This document shows positions 17,183 to 25,431 of a DNA stretch of 64,000 nucleotides, in pieces. The DNA comes from CAVRIA01 sp963721115 (GTDB lineage Bacteria > Desulfobacterota > Binatia > HRBIN30 > CADEER01). The stretch's first letter is position 1, and each line of letters begins with the position of its first letter. The notes beneath the pieces were generated by a model. That model did not search any database. It saw nothing but the letters and a program-made list of their open reading frames with translations, and was not told the DNA's origin. The DNA is taken from NCBI GenBank assembly GCA_963721115.1, contig CAVRIA010000002.1, positions 1-64,000 of the forward strand, read 5' to 3'. Made by a program: the position numbers and the translations under genes.

Positions 17183-17521
17183 CTACTCGGCGGGCTTGCG
17201 GTGCTCGTCGAGGCACTGCAGCGCCAGCCCGCCATGGCTCCAGGCGGCGCCGGCCGCCATCGCCATCGCCACGAAGATCACCTCGCCGATCTCCTGTTCG
17301 GTCGCACCCACACGGACCGCTTTCTTGGCATGGGCGTCGATACACCAAGGGCACTGCGTGATGTGGGCGATGCCGAGCGCGATCAGCTCCTTCGTCTTCT
17401 TCGGGAGCGCGCCGTCACCGAACACCTTGCCGTCGAACTCCAGCCAGGAACGATACGCCTCCGGAACGAGCTCGCGCATGTGCTTGAACTGCTTGCCTGC
17501 GTCGACGCCGTGAAACACCAT
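17183..17521 (-). CDS. AhpD-like carboxymuconolactone decarboxylase-family protein
   Basis: This 112-residue protein starts at ATG 17521 behind AAAGGAG. Core motifs are ELIALGIAHITQCPWCIDAH (Cys57, Cys60, His64) and GEVIFVAMAMAAGAAW. The CxxC-x3-H pattern is the redox centre of AhpD-type peroxidase or disulfide reductase proteins. The length equals the single-domain members of the family. It lies between the NTF2-like and rhodanese genes on the opposite strand, a small redox-flavoured neighbourhood; a functional link is only inferred. Confidence 0.85.
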   Translation of the reverse strand: MVFHGVDAGKQFKHMRELVPEAYRSWLEFDGKVFGDGALPKKTKELIALGIAHITQCPWCIDAHAKKAVRVGATEQEIGEVIFVAMAMAAGAAWSHGGLALQCLDEHRKPAE

Positions 17522-17605
17522 GCCTCGGTTCTCCTTTCGGGTTGAGCCACTGCGTACTCCGCGCAGCGTACTCCGGCGCAATCGGCGCGAAAAGGGCGAC
17601 GCCAC

Positions 17606-17640
17606 GCGCTCACCGGCTCACCGGCGGACCGGCTCACCCG
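17606..17640. repeat. ACCGG short tandem repeat
   Basis: CTCACCGG occurs twice and then GGACCGGCTCACC, the same unit family as at 8257 and 27616. Confidence 0.5.
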
Positions 17641-17703
17641 CCGCGATCCCTTGACGCGAGCCCGCGCGCCGTACGAACCTGTCCCCACACGGGAGGACAT
17701 TCG

Positions 17704-18075
17704 ATGAAACATTCGCCGGGCTTTCTCGCCCTCGTCGAGGAAGCCAAGCGGTCGATCCGCGAGCTGCGGATCGAAGACGTCAAACGCATGATCGACGCGG
17801 GGGAGCGCTTCGCGCTCATCGACACGCGCGAAGAGAGCGAGTGGGCACGCGGACACCTGCCCGGCGCCCGGCATCTTTCCAAGGGCATCATCGAACGCGA
17901 CATCGAGCAGGCCGTTCCGGATCCGCACACGGCGTTGATTCTCTACTGCGGCGGCGGCTTCCGCTCGGCCCTGGCCGCCGAGAGCCTGCAGAGGATGGGG
18001 TACACGAACGTCGCCTCGATGGACGGCGGGTGGCGCGGCTGGACGGAAGCCGGACTGCCGGTGGAGAAACCGTAG
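17704..18075 (+). CDS. Rhodanese-domain sulfurtransferase
   Basis: This 123-residue single rhodanese domain has FALIDTREESEWARGHLPGA, the active-site loop LYCGGGFRSAL with the catalytic Cys82, and MDGGWRGWTEAGLPVE at the end, all standard. A helical N-terminal extension (PGFLALVEEAKRSIRELRIE) precedes the domain. It would carry persulfide sulfur in the cytoplasm. ATG 17704 follows GGGAGG. The acyl-CoA ligase gene starts 22 bases downstream, so the two are probably co-transcribed. Confidence 0.87.
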   Translation: MKHSPGFLALVEEAKRSIRELRIEDVKRMIDAGERFALIDTREESEWARGHLPGARHLSKGIIERDIEQAVPDPHTALILYCGGGFRSALAAESLQRMGYTNVASMDGGWRGWTEAGLPVEKP

Positions 18076-18096
18076 ATTCGCAACGGAGGGGTTCCC

Positions 18097-20069
18097 ATGG
18101 CCGAAGCCACTGCAAAGTCCACGATGGGGTCGGGCGCGTCGACGTTCGGAGAGGCGTTCCGGCGCCGCGTCGAGATGCACCCCGACAGGATCGCCGTACG
18201 CACCGTGGACGACCAGGTCTCGCTGACCTGGAAGGAGCTGCGCGATCGCGTCGACCGCCTGGCCGGCGGGCTCGCCAAGCTCGGCCTGCGTCGCGGCGAC
18301 ACGATCGCTCTGATGCTGAACAACCGGCCCGAGTTCGCCATCGCCGATCTCGCCGCCGCGACGCTGGGCGCGACGCCGTTCTCGATCTACCAGACACTGC
18401 CCGCGGAGCAGATCGCCTACGTCGTCGCGGATGCCGGGGCGCGCATCGCGATCGTCGAGACCGCTCACCTGAAGAGCTTCGGCGAGGCGCGGAAGAACCT
18501 CCCGGGCCTCGAGCACGTGATCCTCGTCGACGGAGAGCGGGTGGGCGACACCCTGAGGCTCGAAGACGTCGAGTCCAGCGGCGCGGACTTCGACGCCGCG
18601 GCCGCCGCCCGCAGCGTGGGTCCCGAGGACCTGCTCACCCTCATCTACACCTCCGGAACCACCGGCCCGCCAAAGGGAGTCCAACTCTCGCACCGCAACC
18701 TCTTCACGGTCGTGCAGGGGCTGCTCGACATCGTCGACTTCCCCGACGAGTCGCGCGTCATCTCCTGGCTGCCCACGGCCCACATCGCCGAGCGCGCTTT
18801 CAACTACTACCTGCCGCTGCTGATGGGCTTCACCATCACGACGTGCGCCAACCCGCGCGAGATCATCTCCTACCTGCCCAAGGTGCGACCGCAGTTCTTC
18901 TTCGCCGTGCCGCGCATCTGGGAGAAGATGAAGGCGGGCCTGGAAGCGCAGCTGGCGGGGCTGCCCGCCGAGCAGCAGGCGAAGATGAAGGAGAACGTGG
19001 ACGCCGCGATCGACAAGGTGCGGCTGACGCAGGCGGGCAAGCCCGTACCGCCGGACCTGGAGCGGCGCGTCGCCGCGGCCGACGCGGAGGTGTTCTCCGC
19101 GTTGCGCGCGATGCTGGGGCTCGATCAGGCGGCCTCGGTCGTCGTCGGCGCCGCACCCACGCCTCCCGAGGTGATCGAGTTCTTCCACGCCCTCGGCATC
19201 CCGCTGGCGGAGGGTTGGGGGATGTCCGAGACCTGCGGCGTCGGCACCGTCAACCGGCCGGGCCGGATCAAGCTGGGCACCGTGGGGCCGCCGGTTCCCG
19301 GTATCGAGATCAGGCTCGCGGAGGACGGCGAGGTGCTGATCCGCGGCGACAACATCATGGTTGGCTACCGCAACCAGCCCGAGAAGACGGCGGAGACCAT
19401 CGACGGCGAAGGCTGGCTCGCCACCGGGGACATCGGCGAGATCGACGACGAGGGCTATCTGAAGATCGTCGACCGCAAGAAGGAGCTGATCATCAACGCG
19501 GCGGGGAAGAACATGTCTCCCGCCAACATCGAGAGCACGCTGAAGGCGCGCCACGCCGCTCATCGGCCAGGCGTGCGTCATCGGCGACCGTCGCCCCTAC
19601 AACACCGCCCTCATCGTCCTCGACCCCGATTTCGCCGCGGCGTGGGCCGCCCGGAACGGGATGGCCGGGATGTCGCTCGAGGAGCTCGCCGGGCAGGAGA
19701 AGATAATCAGCAGCGGTGCAGCGGGGGGTGGACGAAGCCAACTCCAGGCTGTCCCGGGTCGAGCAGGTGAAAAAGTTCACCATCGTCCCCGGAGACTGGA
19801 TGCCCGGCGGCGCGGAGCTGACCCCGACGATGAAGCTCAAGCGCAAGCCCATCGCGGAGAAGTACGGCGAGGCGATCGAGGCGATGTATCGCGGCTCAGC
19901 CTGCGGCCGCGCAGAAGGCAGTGCAGGGAAGGTGGCCGCCGGTCAGTCGTCGGACGGGGCGCAGTTGGCGGCGATCAATGCACCGAGGATCGCCATCGCC
20001 AGCATCACGTCGAAGGAGAAGGCGACCAACATCGGGACTCCGTGCACCGCCGCCTCGAACAGCGCGTAG
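18097..20069 (+). CDS. Long-chain acyl-CoA synthetase, FadD15/AMP-binding type (frameshifted)
   Basis: This enzyme activates fatty acids to acyl-CoA via an acyl-adenylate. Conserved motifs in order are the P-loop IYTSGTTGPPKGVQLSHRN, ISWLPTAHIAERAFNYYLP, GWGMSETCG, GWLATGDIGEIDDEGYLKIV and DRKKELIINAAGKNMSPANIE. After KA near 19556 one extra base moves the continuation (TPLIGQACVIGDRRPYNTAL) to a second frame, and near 19715 it moves to a third (QRGVDEANSRLSRVEQVKKF, ending KYGEAIEAMYRG near 19895). The restored protein is about 600 residues, typical for this subfamily. The last ~55 codons to 20069 lie antisense to the next gene and are probably not real. Confidence 0.85.
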
Positions 20070-20205
20070 ACGAAGCCGACTCCGGCGCCGATGGCGGCAC
20101 CCACCGTCGTGAACCCGACAACCCCCCAGCTCGCGGCGGAGGTCTTCTCCTCGGCGGATGTCAGTCGGACATCTTCCGGGCCGTTGCAGATCCTGACTCA
20201 CTCAT
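19943..20205 (-). CDS. Small two-helix membrane protein (frameshifted)
   Basis: ATG 20205, behind GGGGAA, starts MSESGSATARKMSD and hits a TGA. One added base continues as LTSAEEKTSAASWGVVGFTT, then VGAAIGAGVGFVYALFEAAV and MLVAFSFDVMLAMAILGALI, ending at a TGA (19943-19945) after NCAPSDD. The product would be about 87 residues with two strongly hydrophobic helices. No family is recognised. It converges on and overlaps the run-on 3' end of the acyl-CoA synthetase frame. Confidence 0.5.
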
Positions 20206-20372
20206 CTCGGTTCCCCTTCTTCAGCTCGCACCAACCCGCGTCACCCACGGGTGCTGACTTCGAGTTAACAAGTTTCCTGCCAAGGGCGAGATGGGCGAGA
20301 GGTTCTTCCTTCGGTGGGACCGAGTTCGCAGGCACGAGAATGCATCCGCAGCGAACCTTCCGGCGAATGGGT

Positions 20373-20520
20373 CTGTCGATTTTCTCTCGAACGAGGCCCT
20401 TCGACTACGCTCGAGACAGGCTTCGACGAGCTCGGCCTGAGCGGTTGGGGGGGTTGATCTCAAAAGGCTTTCCCCGCTCACAGTGAGGTCGTCGAAGTGT
20501 GTCTTCTCATTTTTCGACAC
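20373..20520. repeat. MITE-like repeat with CTGTCGAT end (copy 1)
   Basis: The left end is CTGTCGATTTTCTC and the right end TTTTTCGACAC. The centre holds CTTCGACGAGCTCGGCC, GAGCGGTTGGGG and a GTCGTCGAAG arm. It matches copies at 30433-30554 and 32395-32547. With the next repeat it fills most of the 478-base gap between the small membrane gene and aroC. Confidence 0.65.
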
Positions 20521-20543
20521 TCCCGAACGGGAGGGACATTTGG

Positions 20544-20637
20544 TTGTGGTGCGGGCGTCCCGCCTGCACGGCGTTGGGTTGGAGGGGAGATGAGCGGTCC
20601 GCTGGACCGCTATGCAGGCCGGAGGCCTACACCACAA
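20544..20637. repeat. GTGGTGCGGGCGTCCCGCC inverted repeat (copy 1)
   Basis: The left arm reads TTGTGGTGCGGGCGTCCCGC then CTGCACGG. The right arm reads GCAGGCCGGAGGCCTACACC then ACAA. A small GGTCCGCTGGACC palindrome sits between them. Other copies are at 24455-24600 and 54260-54355. The short ORFs it contains are by-products of the repeat. Confidence 0.75.
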
Positions 20638-20683
20638 TCTCATGTGCTCACGCCCCTCCACACCCCAACATCCCAGCACTGAA

Positions 20684-21784
20684 TCATTCCGGCGTTTCCT
20701 CAATCCCGCCGCACTGACCGCGTTGTCGCAGCAGGTGGTCGGCGAGGACCAGGCACGCCATGGCCTCGACCATCGGGACGGCGCGCGGCAGGACGCAGGG
20801 GTCGTGACGGCCGCGCGCCTCGAGCGTGACGCTCTGGCCGCCGCGGTCGACCGTCTGCTGGGCCTGGCGGATCGTCGCCGTCGGCTTGAAGGCGACGCGG
20901 AAGACGATGTCCTCGCCGTTGCTGATGCCGCCCTGCACGCCGCCGGAGCGGTTCGTGACGGTGCGCACCCGCCCCTGCTCGATCGTGAACGGGTCGTTGT
21001 GCTCGATGCCGGTGAGGTTCACCCCGGCCAGACCGCTCCCGATCTCGAAGGCCTTCGACGCCGGCAGCGACATGACGCCGTGCGCGAGGTCGGCCTCCAG
21101 CTTGTCGAAGACCGGCTCGCCGAGGCCGGGCGGGACGCCGCGGCAGACGCACTCGACGATGCCGCCGAGGGAGTCGCCGGCGCGCCGCGCCTCGTCGATG
21201 CGGGCGATCATGCGCTCGGCCGTCTCGGGGTCGGGGCAGCGGGCGATGTTCGACTCGACCTGCGCGGCGGTGACCGACGTCGAGTCGATCTCGGCGGCGA
21301 TCGTGTACACCTGCTTCACGTACGCGATCACCTCGACGCCGGCCGCGCTGGCGAGCAGCTTGCGCGCGATGGCGCCGGCGGCGACGCGGCCGATGGTCTC
21401 GCGCGCCGAGGCGCGCCCGCCGCCCTGCCAGTTGCGGACGCCGTACTTGGCCTCGTAGGTGTAGTCGGCGTGCGAGGGGCGGTAGGTGTCCTTGAAGTCG
21501 GCGTAGGCGCTGGGGCGCGCGTCGGTGTTGCGCACCAGGATCGCGATCGGCGTCCCCAGCGTCTGCCCTTCGAAGAGGCCGGAGAGGATCTCGGCGCGAT
21601 CGGGCTCGTCGCGCGGCGTCGTGATCTTGCTCTGTCCGGGCCGCCGCCGGTCGAGGTCGCGCTGGATCTCCTCGACGCTCAGCGCCAGGCGCGGCGGGCA
21701 GCCGTCGACGACGACGCCGACCCCTCCTCCGTGCGACTCGCCGAAGGTCGTGATCCGGAACAGATGCCCGAACGTCGAGCCCAT
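20684..21784 (-). CDS. aroC: Chorismate synthase
   Basis: This 366-residue enzyme catalyses the last shikimate-pathway step, EPSP to chorismate, and needs reduced FMN. Signature stretches are FGHLFRITTFGESHGGGVGV, RRRPGQSKITTPRDEPD, EAKYGVRNWQGGGRASARET and GGVQGGISNGEDI. ATG 21784 is chosen over the longer frame because GSTFGHLF is the usual start. It stands alone, but its product is the substrate of MenF encoded at 26162, so it feeds menaquinone synthesis as well as aromatic amino acids. Confidence 0.95.
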   Translation of the reverse strand: MGSTFGHLFRITTFGESHGGGVGVVVDGCPPRLALSVEEIQRDLDRRRPGQSKITTPRDEPDRAEILSGLFEGQTLGTPIAILVRNTDARPSAYADFKDTYRPSHADYTYEAKYGVRNWQGGGRASARETIGRVAAGAIARKLLASAAGVEVIAYVKQVYTIAAEIDSTSVTAAQVESNIARCPDPETAERMIARIDEARRAGDSLGGIVECVCRGVPPGLGEPVFDKLEADLAHGVMSLPASKAFEIGSGLAGVNLTGIEHNDPFTIEQGRVRTVTNRSGGVQGGISNGEDIVFRVAFKPTATIRQAQQTVDRGGQSVTLEARGRHDPCVLPRAVPMVEAMACLVLADHLLRQRGQCGGIEETPE

Positions 21785-21883
21785 GCGCGATGTTAACCCG
21801 GATCGTTCGGGGATTCCACGACGCCGCGCCGAGCGAAACGTCGAGCTCGCGGCGTGTCCGCATTTCGCCATAAGCGCGTGGCC

Positions 21884-22210
21884 TCAATCGCAGCCCGTGG
21901 CAACCGCCAGGGCGCGGCAGACGGCGCGCATCTTCTCGGCCCCGACCCGTCCGAGGGGCTTCGAGAGCCGGGATTGCTCGACGGTCTGAACGTGATCGAG
22001 GTTGACGGCGGAATCGCGCTGGAGTCCTTCCGGCGCGCCGACCGGGACCTCGCTCGGGATGCCGCGAATCGTCGACGTGATCGGCGCCACCATCACCGTG
22101 TGCAACACCTCGATGGCCTCCGGGCGGCTGAGGACGAGCACCGGCCGCCGTTTGTCGGGCTTGGGGAAGGTGTACGTCCACACCTCCCCGCGCGCTACTC
22201 TTCCGGCCAT
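21884..22210 (-). CDS. MazF/PemK-type mRNA interferase toxin
   Basis: This 108-residue protein has the MazF/PemK fold pattern: RVARGEVWTYTFPKPDKRRP then VLVLSRPEA at the N-terminus, VMVAPITSTIRGIPSEVPVG in the middle, then SAVNLDHVQTVEQSRLSKPL. The conserved basic RGEVW and Thr/Ser-Thr residues that form the RNase site are present. It overlaps the 3' end of the antitoxin gene by 16 bases, the usual antitoxin-first order. Such toxins cut mRNA when the labile antitoxin is lost. Confidence 0.87.
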   Translation of the reverse strand: MAGRVARGEVWTYTFPKPDKRRPVLVLSRPEAIEVLHTVMVAPITSTIRGIPSEVPVGAPEGLQRDSAVNLDHVQTVEQSRLSKPLGRVGAEKMRAVCRALAVATGCD

Positions 22211-22419
22211 ACCGCTTCGTCGGTCCAGCCGCTGAGGTCGTCGGTTCCGCTCCCGTAGCCGCGGCGATACGCGTCCCTGATCGACTTGCGGCGCTTGCGT
22301 TGCAGATACTCGAGTGCCGCCCGCCGCAACACGGCGGAACGCCCGTCGCGTTTCACCTCGTCATCCGCATCGAGCTCCGCCAGCAGGCTTTCATCGAGCG
22401 TGATCTGTACAGCCTTCAT
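22195..22419 (-). CDS. Ribbon-helix-helix antitoxin (MazE-type partner)
   Basis: This 74-residue protein begins MKAVQITLDESLLAELDADD, the beta-strand plus helix of CopG/Arc-type DNA-binding antitoxins. It continues with DGRSAVLRRAALEYLQRKRR and an acidic C-terminal tail (GWTDEAVWPEE) that would wrap the toxin. It is expected to neutralise the downstream MazF and repress the operon. The promoter region upstream (22420-22450) is AT-rich (ATGTGGACAGATTATG). Confidence 0.85.
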   Translation of the reverse strand: MKAVQITLDESLLAELDADDEVKRDGRSAVLRRAALEYLQRKRRKSIRDAYRRGYGSGTDDLSGWTDEAVWPEE

Positions 22420-22482
22420 GTGGACAGATTATGTTGAAAGGACCACCACATCAAGCGCGATGTCCGCCGAGCCTACCGTAGG

Positions 22483-22544
22483 GTGTTGGTCGGGTTGTTG
22501 AATTGTTGGAGCTCGGAGAACCAACAACCAGCAACCCAACAACC
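22483..22544. repeat. GTTGTTG/CAACAAC palindromic repeat
   Basis: GTTGGTCGGGTTGTTGAATT is followed by the centre GGAGCTCGG and then AACCAACAACCAGCAACCC. It ends 10 bases before the stop of the esterase gene and could act as its terminator hairpin. It is very similar to 15811-15873. Confidence 0.7.
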
Positions 22545-22553
22545 TTCATTGGT

Positions 22554-23435
22554 TCACGGCATCGGGTGGGCGCGGAAGAACTCCCAGATGCGCGACGTGG
22601 CACTCGGTGGCCAGGCGTGCGGGTAGGCCTCCTCGCAGTACTCGACCACGGCTCCGTTGCGGCACTCGGTGTGCGCCTCGCACGTGCCCTCGGTCGACGA
22701 CTTTTCGCAGGCGTCGACGGCGATCCAGGCGTCGCGCGCCTGGTGCGCCAGCTCGACGGGAACCACATCGTCCTTGCTGCCGTGCTGGATGAGGATGGGA
22801 ACGCCGCGCGCGGGAGCGCACGGAACCGACAGCGGCCCACCGCTCACCGGCGCCACGGCGGCGAAGCGGTCGGGCATCACGCAGCCGAGCATCGAGCTGA
22901 AGAAGGCGCCGTTGGAGAAGCCGGTGGCGTAGACGCGGCGCAGGTCGACGCAGTACGCCTGCTCGAGGTGGTCGAGCAGGCGCGACACCAGGCGCAGGTC
23001 GCGGTTCGAATCGAGCGAGCCGATCTCCCAGCCCGGCCGCTCGTACTCCTCGCCGTGCAGGCGGAGCTTCACCGGCAGGCCGTCGGGGTAGGCGGTGATG
23101 AAGCCCTCCTGCTCGGCCAGGGCGCGAAACGCCGAGACGTTCCACACGCCCGCACCACTGTGGCCGAAGCCGTGGAAGTCGAGCAGCAGGGGCACGGGAA
23201 CAGACGCCTTCACCTGATCGGGAACGTCGAGGATGTACGAGCGTTCCCTGCCGTCCACCTCGATCGCGCGCTGCAGCCGCCGCCCGTGCTGGATCTCCGC
23301 CGCCTTGCACCCGGCGCTCGGCCGCGGCGCGCCCGCATCGTCCGCGGCGCGGGCCGCTCTGGGCCCGGACAGAGTCAGAGCGACGGCGAGCGACAGGGCG
23401 AACAGCAGGATTTTCGACTTCCCTCCGTTCAGCAC
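22554..23435 (-). CDS. Secreted PHB-depolymerase/feruloyl-esterase-like hydrolase
   Basis: This 293-residue protein starts at GTG 23435, chosen because GGAGGG precedes it and a signal peptide follows (KILLFALSLAVALTLSGPRA). It is an LpqC-type alpha/beta-hydrolase: DFHGF oxyanion region (86-90), the lipase box GFSNG with Ser174, SKDDVVP with Asp222/223, and YPHAWP with His273 complete a catalytic triad. The many Cys residues suit an exported enzyme. Family members hydrolyse polyhydroxyalkanoate or plant phenolic esters. The open frame runs without a stop into the upstream SDR, which is a frameshift artefact, not a fusion. Confidence 0.85.
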   Translation of the reverse strand: MLNGGKSKILLFALSLAVALTLSGPRAARAADDAGAPRPSAGCKAAEIQHGRRLQRAIEVDGRERSYILDVPDQVKASVPVPLLLDFHGFGHSGAGVWNVSAFRALAEQEGFITAYPDGLPVKLRLHGEEYERPGWEIGSLDSNRDLRLVSRLLDHLEQAYCVDLRRVYATGFSNGAFFSSMLGCVMPDRFAAVAPVSGGPLSVPCAPARGVPILIQHGSKDDVVPVELAHQARDAWIAVDACEKSSTEGTCEAHTECRNGAVVEYCEEAYPHAWPPSATSRIWEFFRAHPMP

Positions 23436-23491
23436 CGACTCCCTCCGTTCAGCACTTTCTCTCTCATCACATCCAGAGTCCATGCTTCCAC

Positions 23492-24308
23492 CTACATCAT
23501 CGACTTCGTCCAGCCGCCGTCGACGTTGATGCAGGTGCCGGTGATCCACGCGGCGCGCTCGGAGCACAGGAAGACGACGATCCCGGCGATGTCCGCGGCC
23601 TCCCCGATGCGGCCGAGGGGAATCGGCCGGCGCGGCACGTAATACGCGTTCACCGCCTCGGACGCCGTCATACCTTGCAGCCGACTGTCCCGCCTCCTCC
23701 AGGCGCCGGCGCGCGCTCTGCTCCACCGCCGGGGTGCGGGTCAGGCCCGGGCACACGCAGTTCACCAGGATGCCGTCCGCGGCGAAGGAGTTCGCCAGTG
23801 TCTTGCTGAGATTGATGAGGGCGGCCTTGGCGGCGTTGTAGTGGCAGACGACGACGTCGGGCTGGTGGGCGGACGTCGAGGCGATGTTGACGATGCGGCC
23901 GCCGCCCTGCCGCTGCATGTGCGGGATCGCGGCGCGCGCGCAGCGCACGGCGCTCATCACGTTGAGGTCGAAGGCGTGCTGCCAGTGCTCGTCGGCGAGG
24001 TTCATGAACCCGCCCGGCCCGCCGGCGCCGCCGGCGTTGTTCACCAGAATGTCGATCCGTCCGAAGCGCCGCACCGCCGCATCGACGACCGCGTCGCACC
24101 CGTCGCGCGTGGCGACGTCCGCGACCACCGCCTCGACCGGCAGGCCGAGGGCGGCGATCTCCTTCTCGGCCTCCGCCAGCCGCTCGGGCCCGCGCGCACT
24201 GATGACCAGTGAGGCGCCCTCTTTGGCGAGGTCGCCGGCGATCGCCAGCCCGATGCCGCTGCTGGCGCCGGTGATGATGGCCACGCGGTCCTTCAGGAAC
24301 AGATCCAT
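23492..24308 (-). CDS. Short-chain dehydrogenase/reductase (frameshifted)
   Basis: This is a classical SDR with TGASSGIG (cofactor loop), NNAGG, a catalytic Ser in NIASTSAHQ, and YNAAK (Tyr and Lys), so it should be an NAD(P)-dependent oxidoreductase. After RRLEEAGQS near 23675 a single-base slip moves the C-terminus to another frame. There it reads AVNAYYVPRRPIPLGRIGEA, then IVVFLCSERAAWITGTCINV and DGGWTKSMM, ending at a TAG (23492-23494). Restored length is about 272 residues. The substrate is not deducible. It is co-directional with the esterase gene downstream. Confidence 0.85.
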
Positions 24309-24454
24309 GTGAGCTTCCGGCCGTTCGTATACGGGCGCGGGGCGCGGGGAGGCAAGGAGAGGGGCTCGACCCGTGACCGCTGTGACCGGTGACCGGCCTC
24401 CGGAGAGGGGAGGGAGTGATGACGCTGGGTGGGGTCAGCGGGTCGATTCAACCG

Positions 24455-24600
24455 TGCAGGCCGGAGGCCCGCACCACAAAGTCCGACCGTGCAGGCCGGA
24501 GGCCCGCACCACAAAGGAGCAATGCGGGCAGTCGGAAGCCCACACCGCGCCGTTGCTGATCTTGTGGTGCGGGCGTCCCGCCTGCACGGGCTGCAGGGGG
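24455..24600. repeat. GTGGTGCGGGCGTCCCGCC inverted repeat cluster (copy 2)
   Basis: Two tandem right arms (GCAGGCCGGAGGCCCGCACC, starting at 24456 and 24491) and one left arm (TGTGGTGCGGGCGTCCCGCC near 24572) are present. Together they occupy most of the 376-base gap between the SDR and merR genes. Confidence 0.7.
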
Positions 24601-24647
24601 CGGGGTTCTGATCCCACCGGTCACCCGTCACGCCCCTTCCCCCCGCC

Positions 24648-24684
24648 TTGACGATATGAGTAAATACTCTTAGAGTCATTACTC
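24648..24684 (+). promoter_or_regulatory. Promoter with tandem 12-bp operator for the merR-men operon
   Basis: TTGACG (24648-24653), a 17-base spacer and TAGAGT (24671-24676) make a good sigma70 promoter. The -10 box ends 8 bases before ATG 24685, so the transcript is probably leaderless; no ribosome site is present. Two copies of the palindrome GAGTNNNTACTC lie head to tail in the promoter: GAGTAAATACTC (24658-24669) and GAGTCATTACTC (24673-24684), separated by TTA. These are likely binding sites for the encoded MerR regulator. Confidence 0.6.
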
Positions 24685-25431
24685 ATGGAGTACCGGGTCG
24701 AGGAGCTGGCGGCGGCGGCCGGGCTGCGGGTGGATACGGTTCGCTTCTACCAGGCGAAGGGGCTGCTGCCGGCGCCGCGCCGGGAGAAGCGGGTCGCGCT
24801 GTACGCGAACCGGCACCTCGAGGTGCTCAGACGCATCCGGCGCTACCAGTCGCAGGGGCTCACGCTGGCGGTGATCAAGCGGCTCCTGTCGTCGGGGGCG
24901 AGCTCGAAGAAGGACGCGTTGCTGGCTGCCGTGGCGGAGGAGAGCGGCGAGCGCGTCCTGACCCGGACCGAGCTCGCCGCGCGGTCGGGGGTCCCCGAAG
25001 CGCTGTTGGCATCCCTGGAGGCCGCCGGCCTGATGGTGCCGGTCGAGACCGCGGAGGGGCCGCGCTACGGCGAGGCGGACCTGCAGATGGCCCGCGCCGG
25101 CCTCGATGTCCTCGCGCAGGGCTTTCCGCTCGACGAGCTGCTGCAGCTGGCACTGCAGCACGCGCGCGGCGCCGAGCAGACCGCCGATCGGGCCATCGAC
25201 CTCTTCGACCGCTTCGTCCGCAAGGTCGACGGCAGCGGTGCCGACGCCGCGCAGGTGGCCGATACCTTCCGCCGCCTGCTGCCCGCGGCCACCACCCTCG
25301 TCGCTCTGCACTTCCAGCGCACGCTCCTGCAGCGCGCCCTCGAGCGACTGCGCAAGCTGCCGCAGTCCGACGCCCTGGAGGCCGCCATCGCGGCGGTGCA
25401 GTCCGGGCGCCTGGAGGTGACGTGGCGTTAG
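24685..25431 (+). CDS. MerR-family transcriptional regulator
   Basis: This 248-residue protein has an N-terminal winged helix-turn-helix of the MerR family (YRVEELAAAAGLRVDTVRFY then QAKGLLPAPRREKRVALY, and LEVLRRIRRYQSQGLTLAVI). A long helical region follows (residues ~95-235) containing a second HTH-like segment (TRTELAARSGVPEALLASLE) and no metal-binding cysteines. MerR proteins usually bind palindromes inside 19-bp promoters; here two 12-bp palindromes overlap the gene's own promoter. It overlaps menG by 10 bases and is thus the first gene of the menaquinone operon, which it may control. Confidence 0.87.
   Translation: MEYRVEELAAAAGLRVDTVRFYQAKGLLPAPRREKRVALYANRHLEVLRRIRRYQSQGLTLAVIKRLLSSGASSKKDALLAAVAEESGERVLTRTELAARSGVPEALLASLEAAGLMVPVETAEGPRYGEADLQMARAGLDVLAQGFPLDELLQLALQHARGAEQTADRAIDLFDRFVRKVDGSGADAAQVADTFRRLLPAATTLVALHFQRTLLQRALERLRKLPQSDALEAAIAAVQSGRLEVTWR

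Noticed and set aside
17183..17521. AhpD-like protein as a second selenoprotein
   Set aside because: Its CPWC motif is encoded by normal cysteine codons and no in-frame TGA is present.
18097..20069. Acyl-CoA synthetase as a true pseudogene
   Set aside because: All catalytic motifs are intact and the two slips preserve conserved sequence on both sides, as in the men genes, so read error is more likely.
20497..20717. Short ORFs reading CGAGVPPAR or QAGGLHHK types
   Set aside because: They are translations of the dispersed GTGGTGCGGGCG repeat and recur at all three copies.
22554..24308. A 584-codon SDR-esterase fusion protein
   Set aside because: The junction (about 23435-23675) is low-complexity. 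The real SDR C-terminus continues in another frame to a TAG at 23492, and the esterase has its own GTG, ribosome site and signal peptide.
24456..24515. Two spaced identical repeats as a minimal CRISPR
   Set aside because: Only two units with a 15-base gap, no cas genes nearby, and the units are arms of a dispersed inverted repeat.
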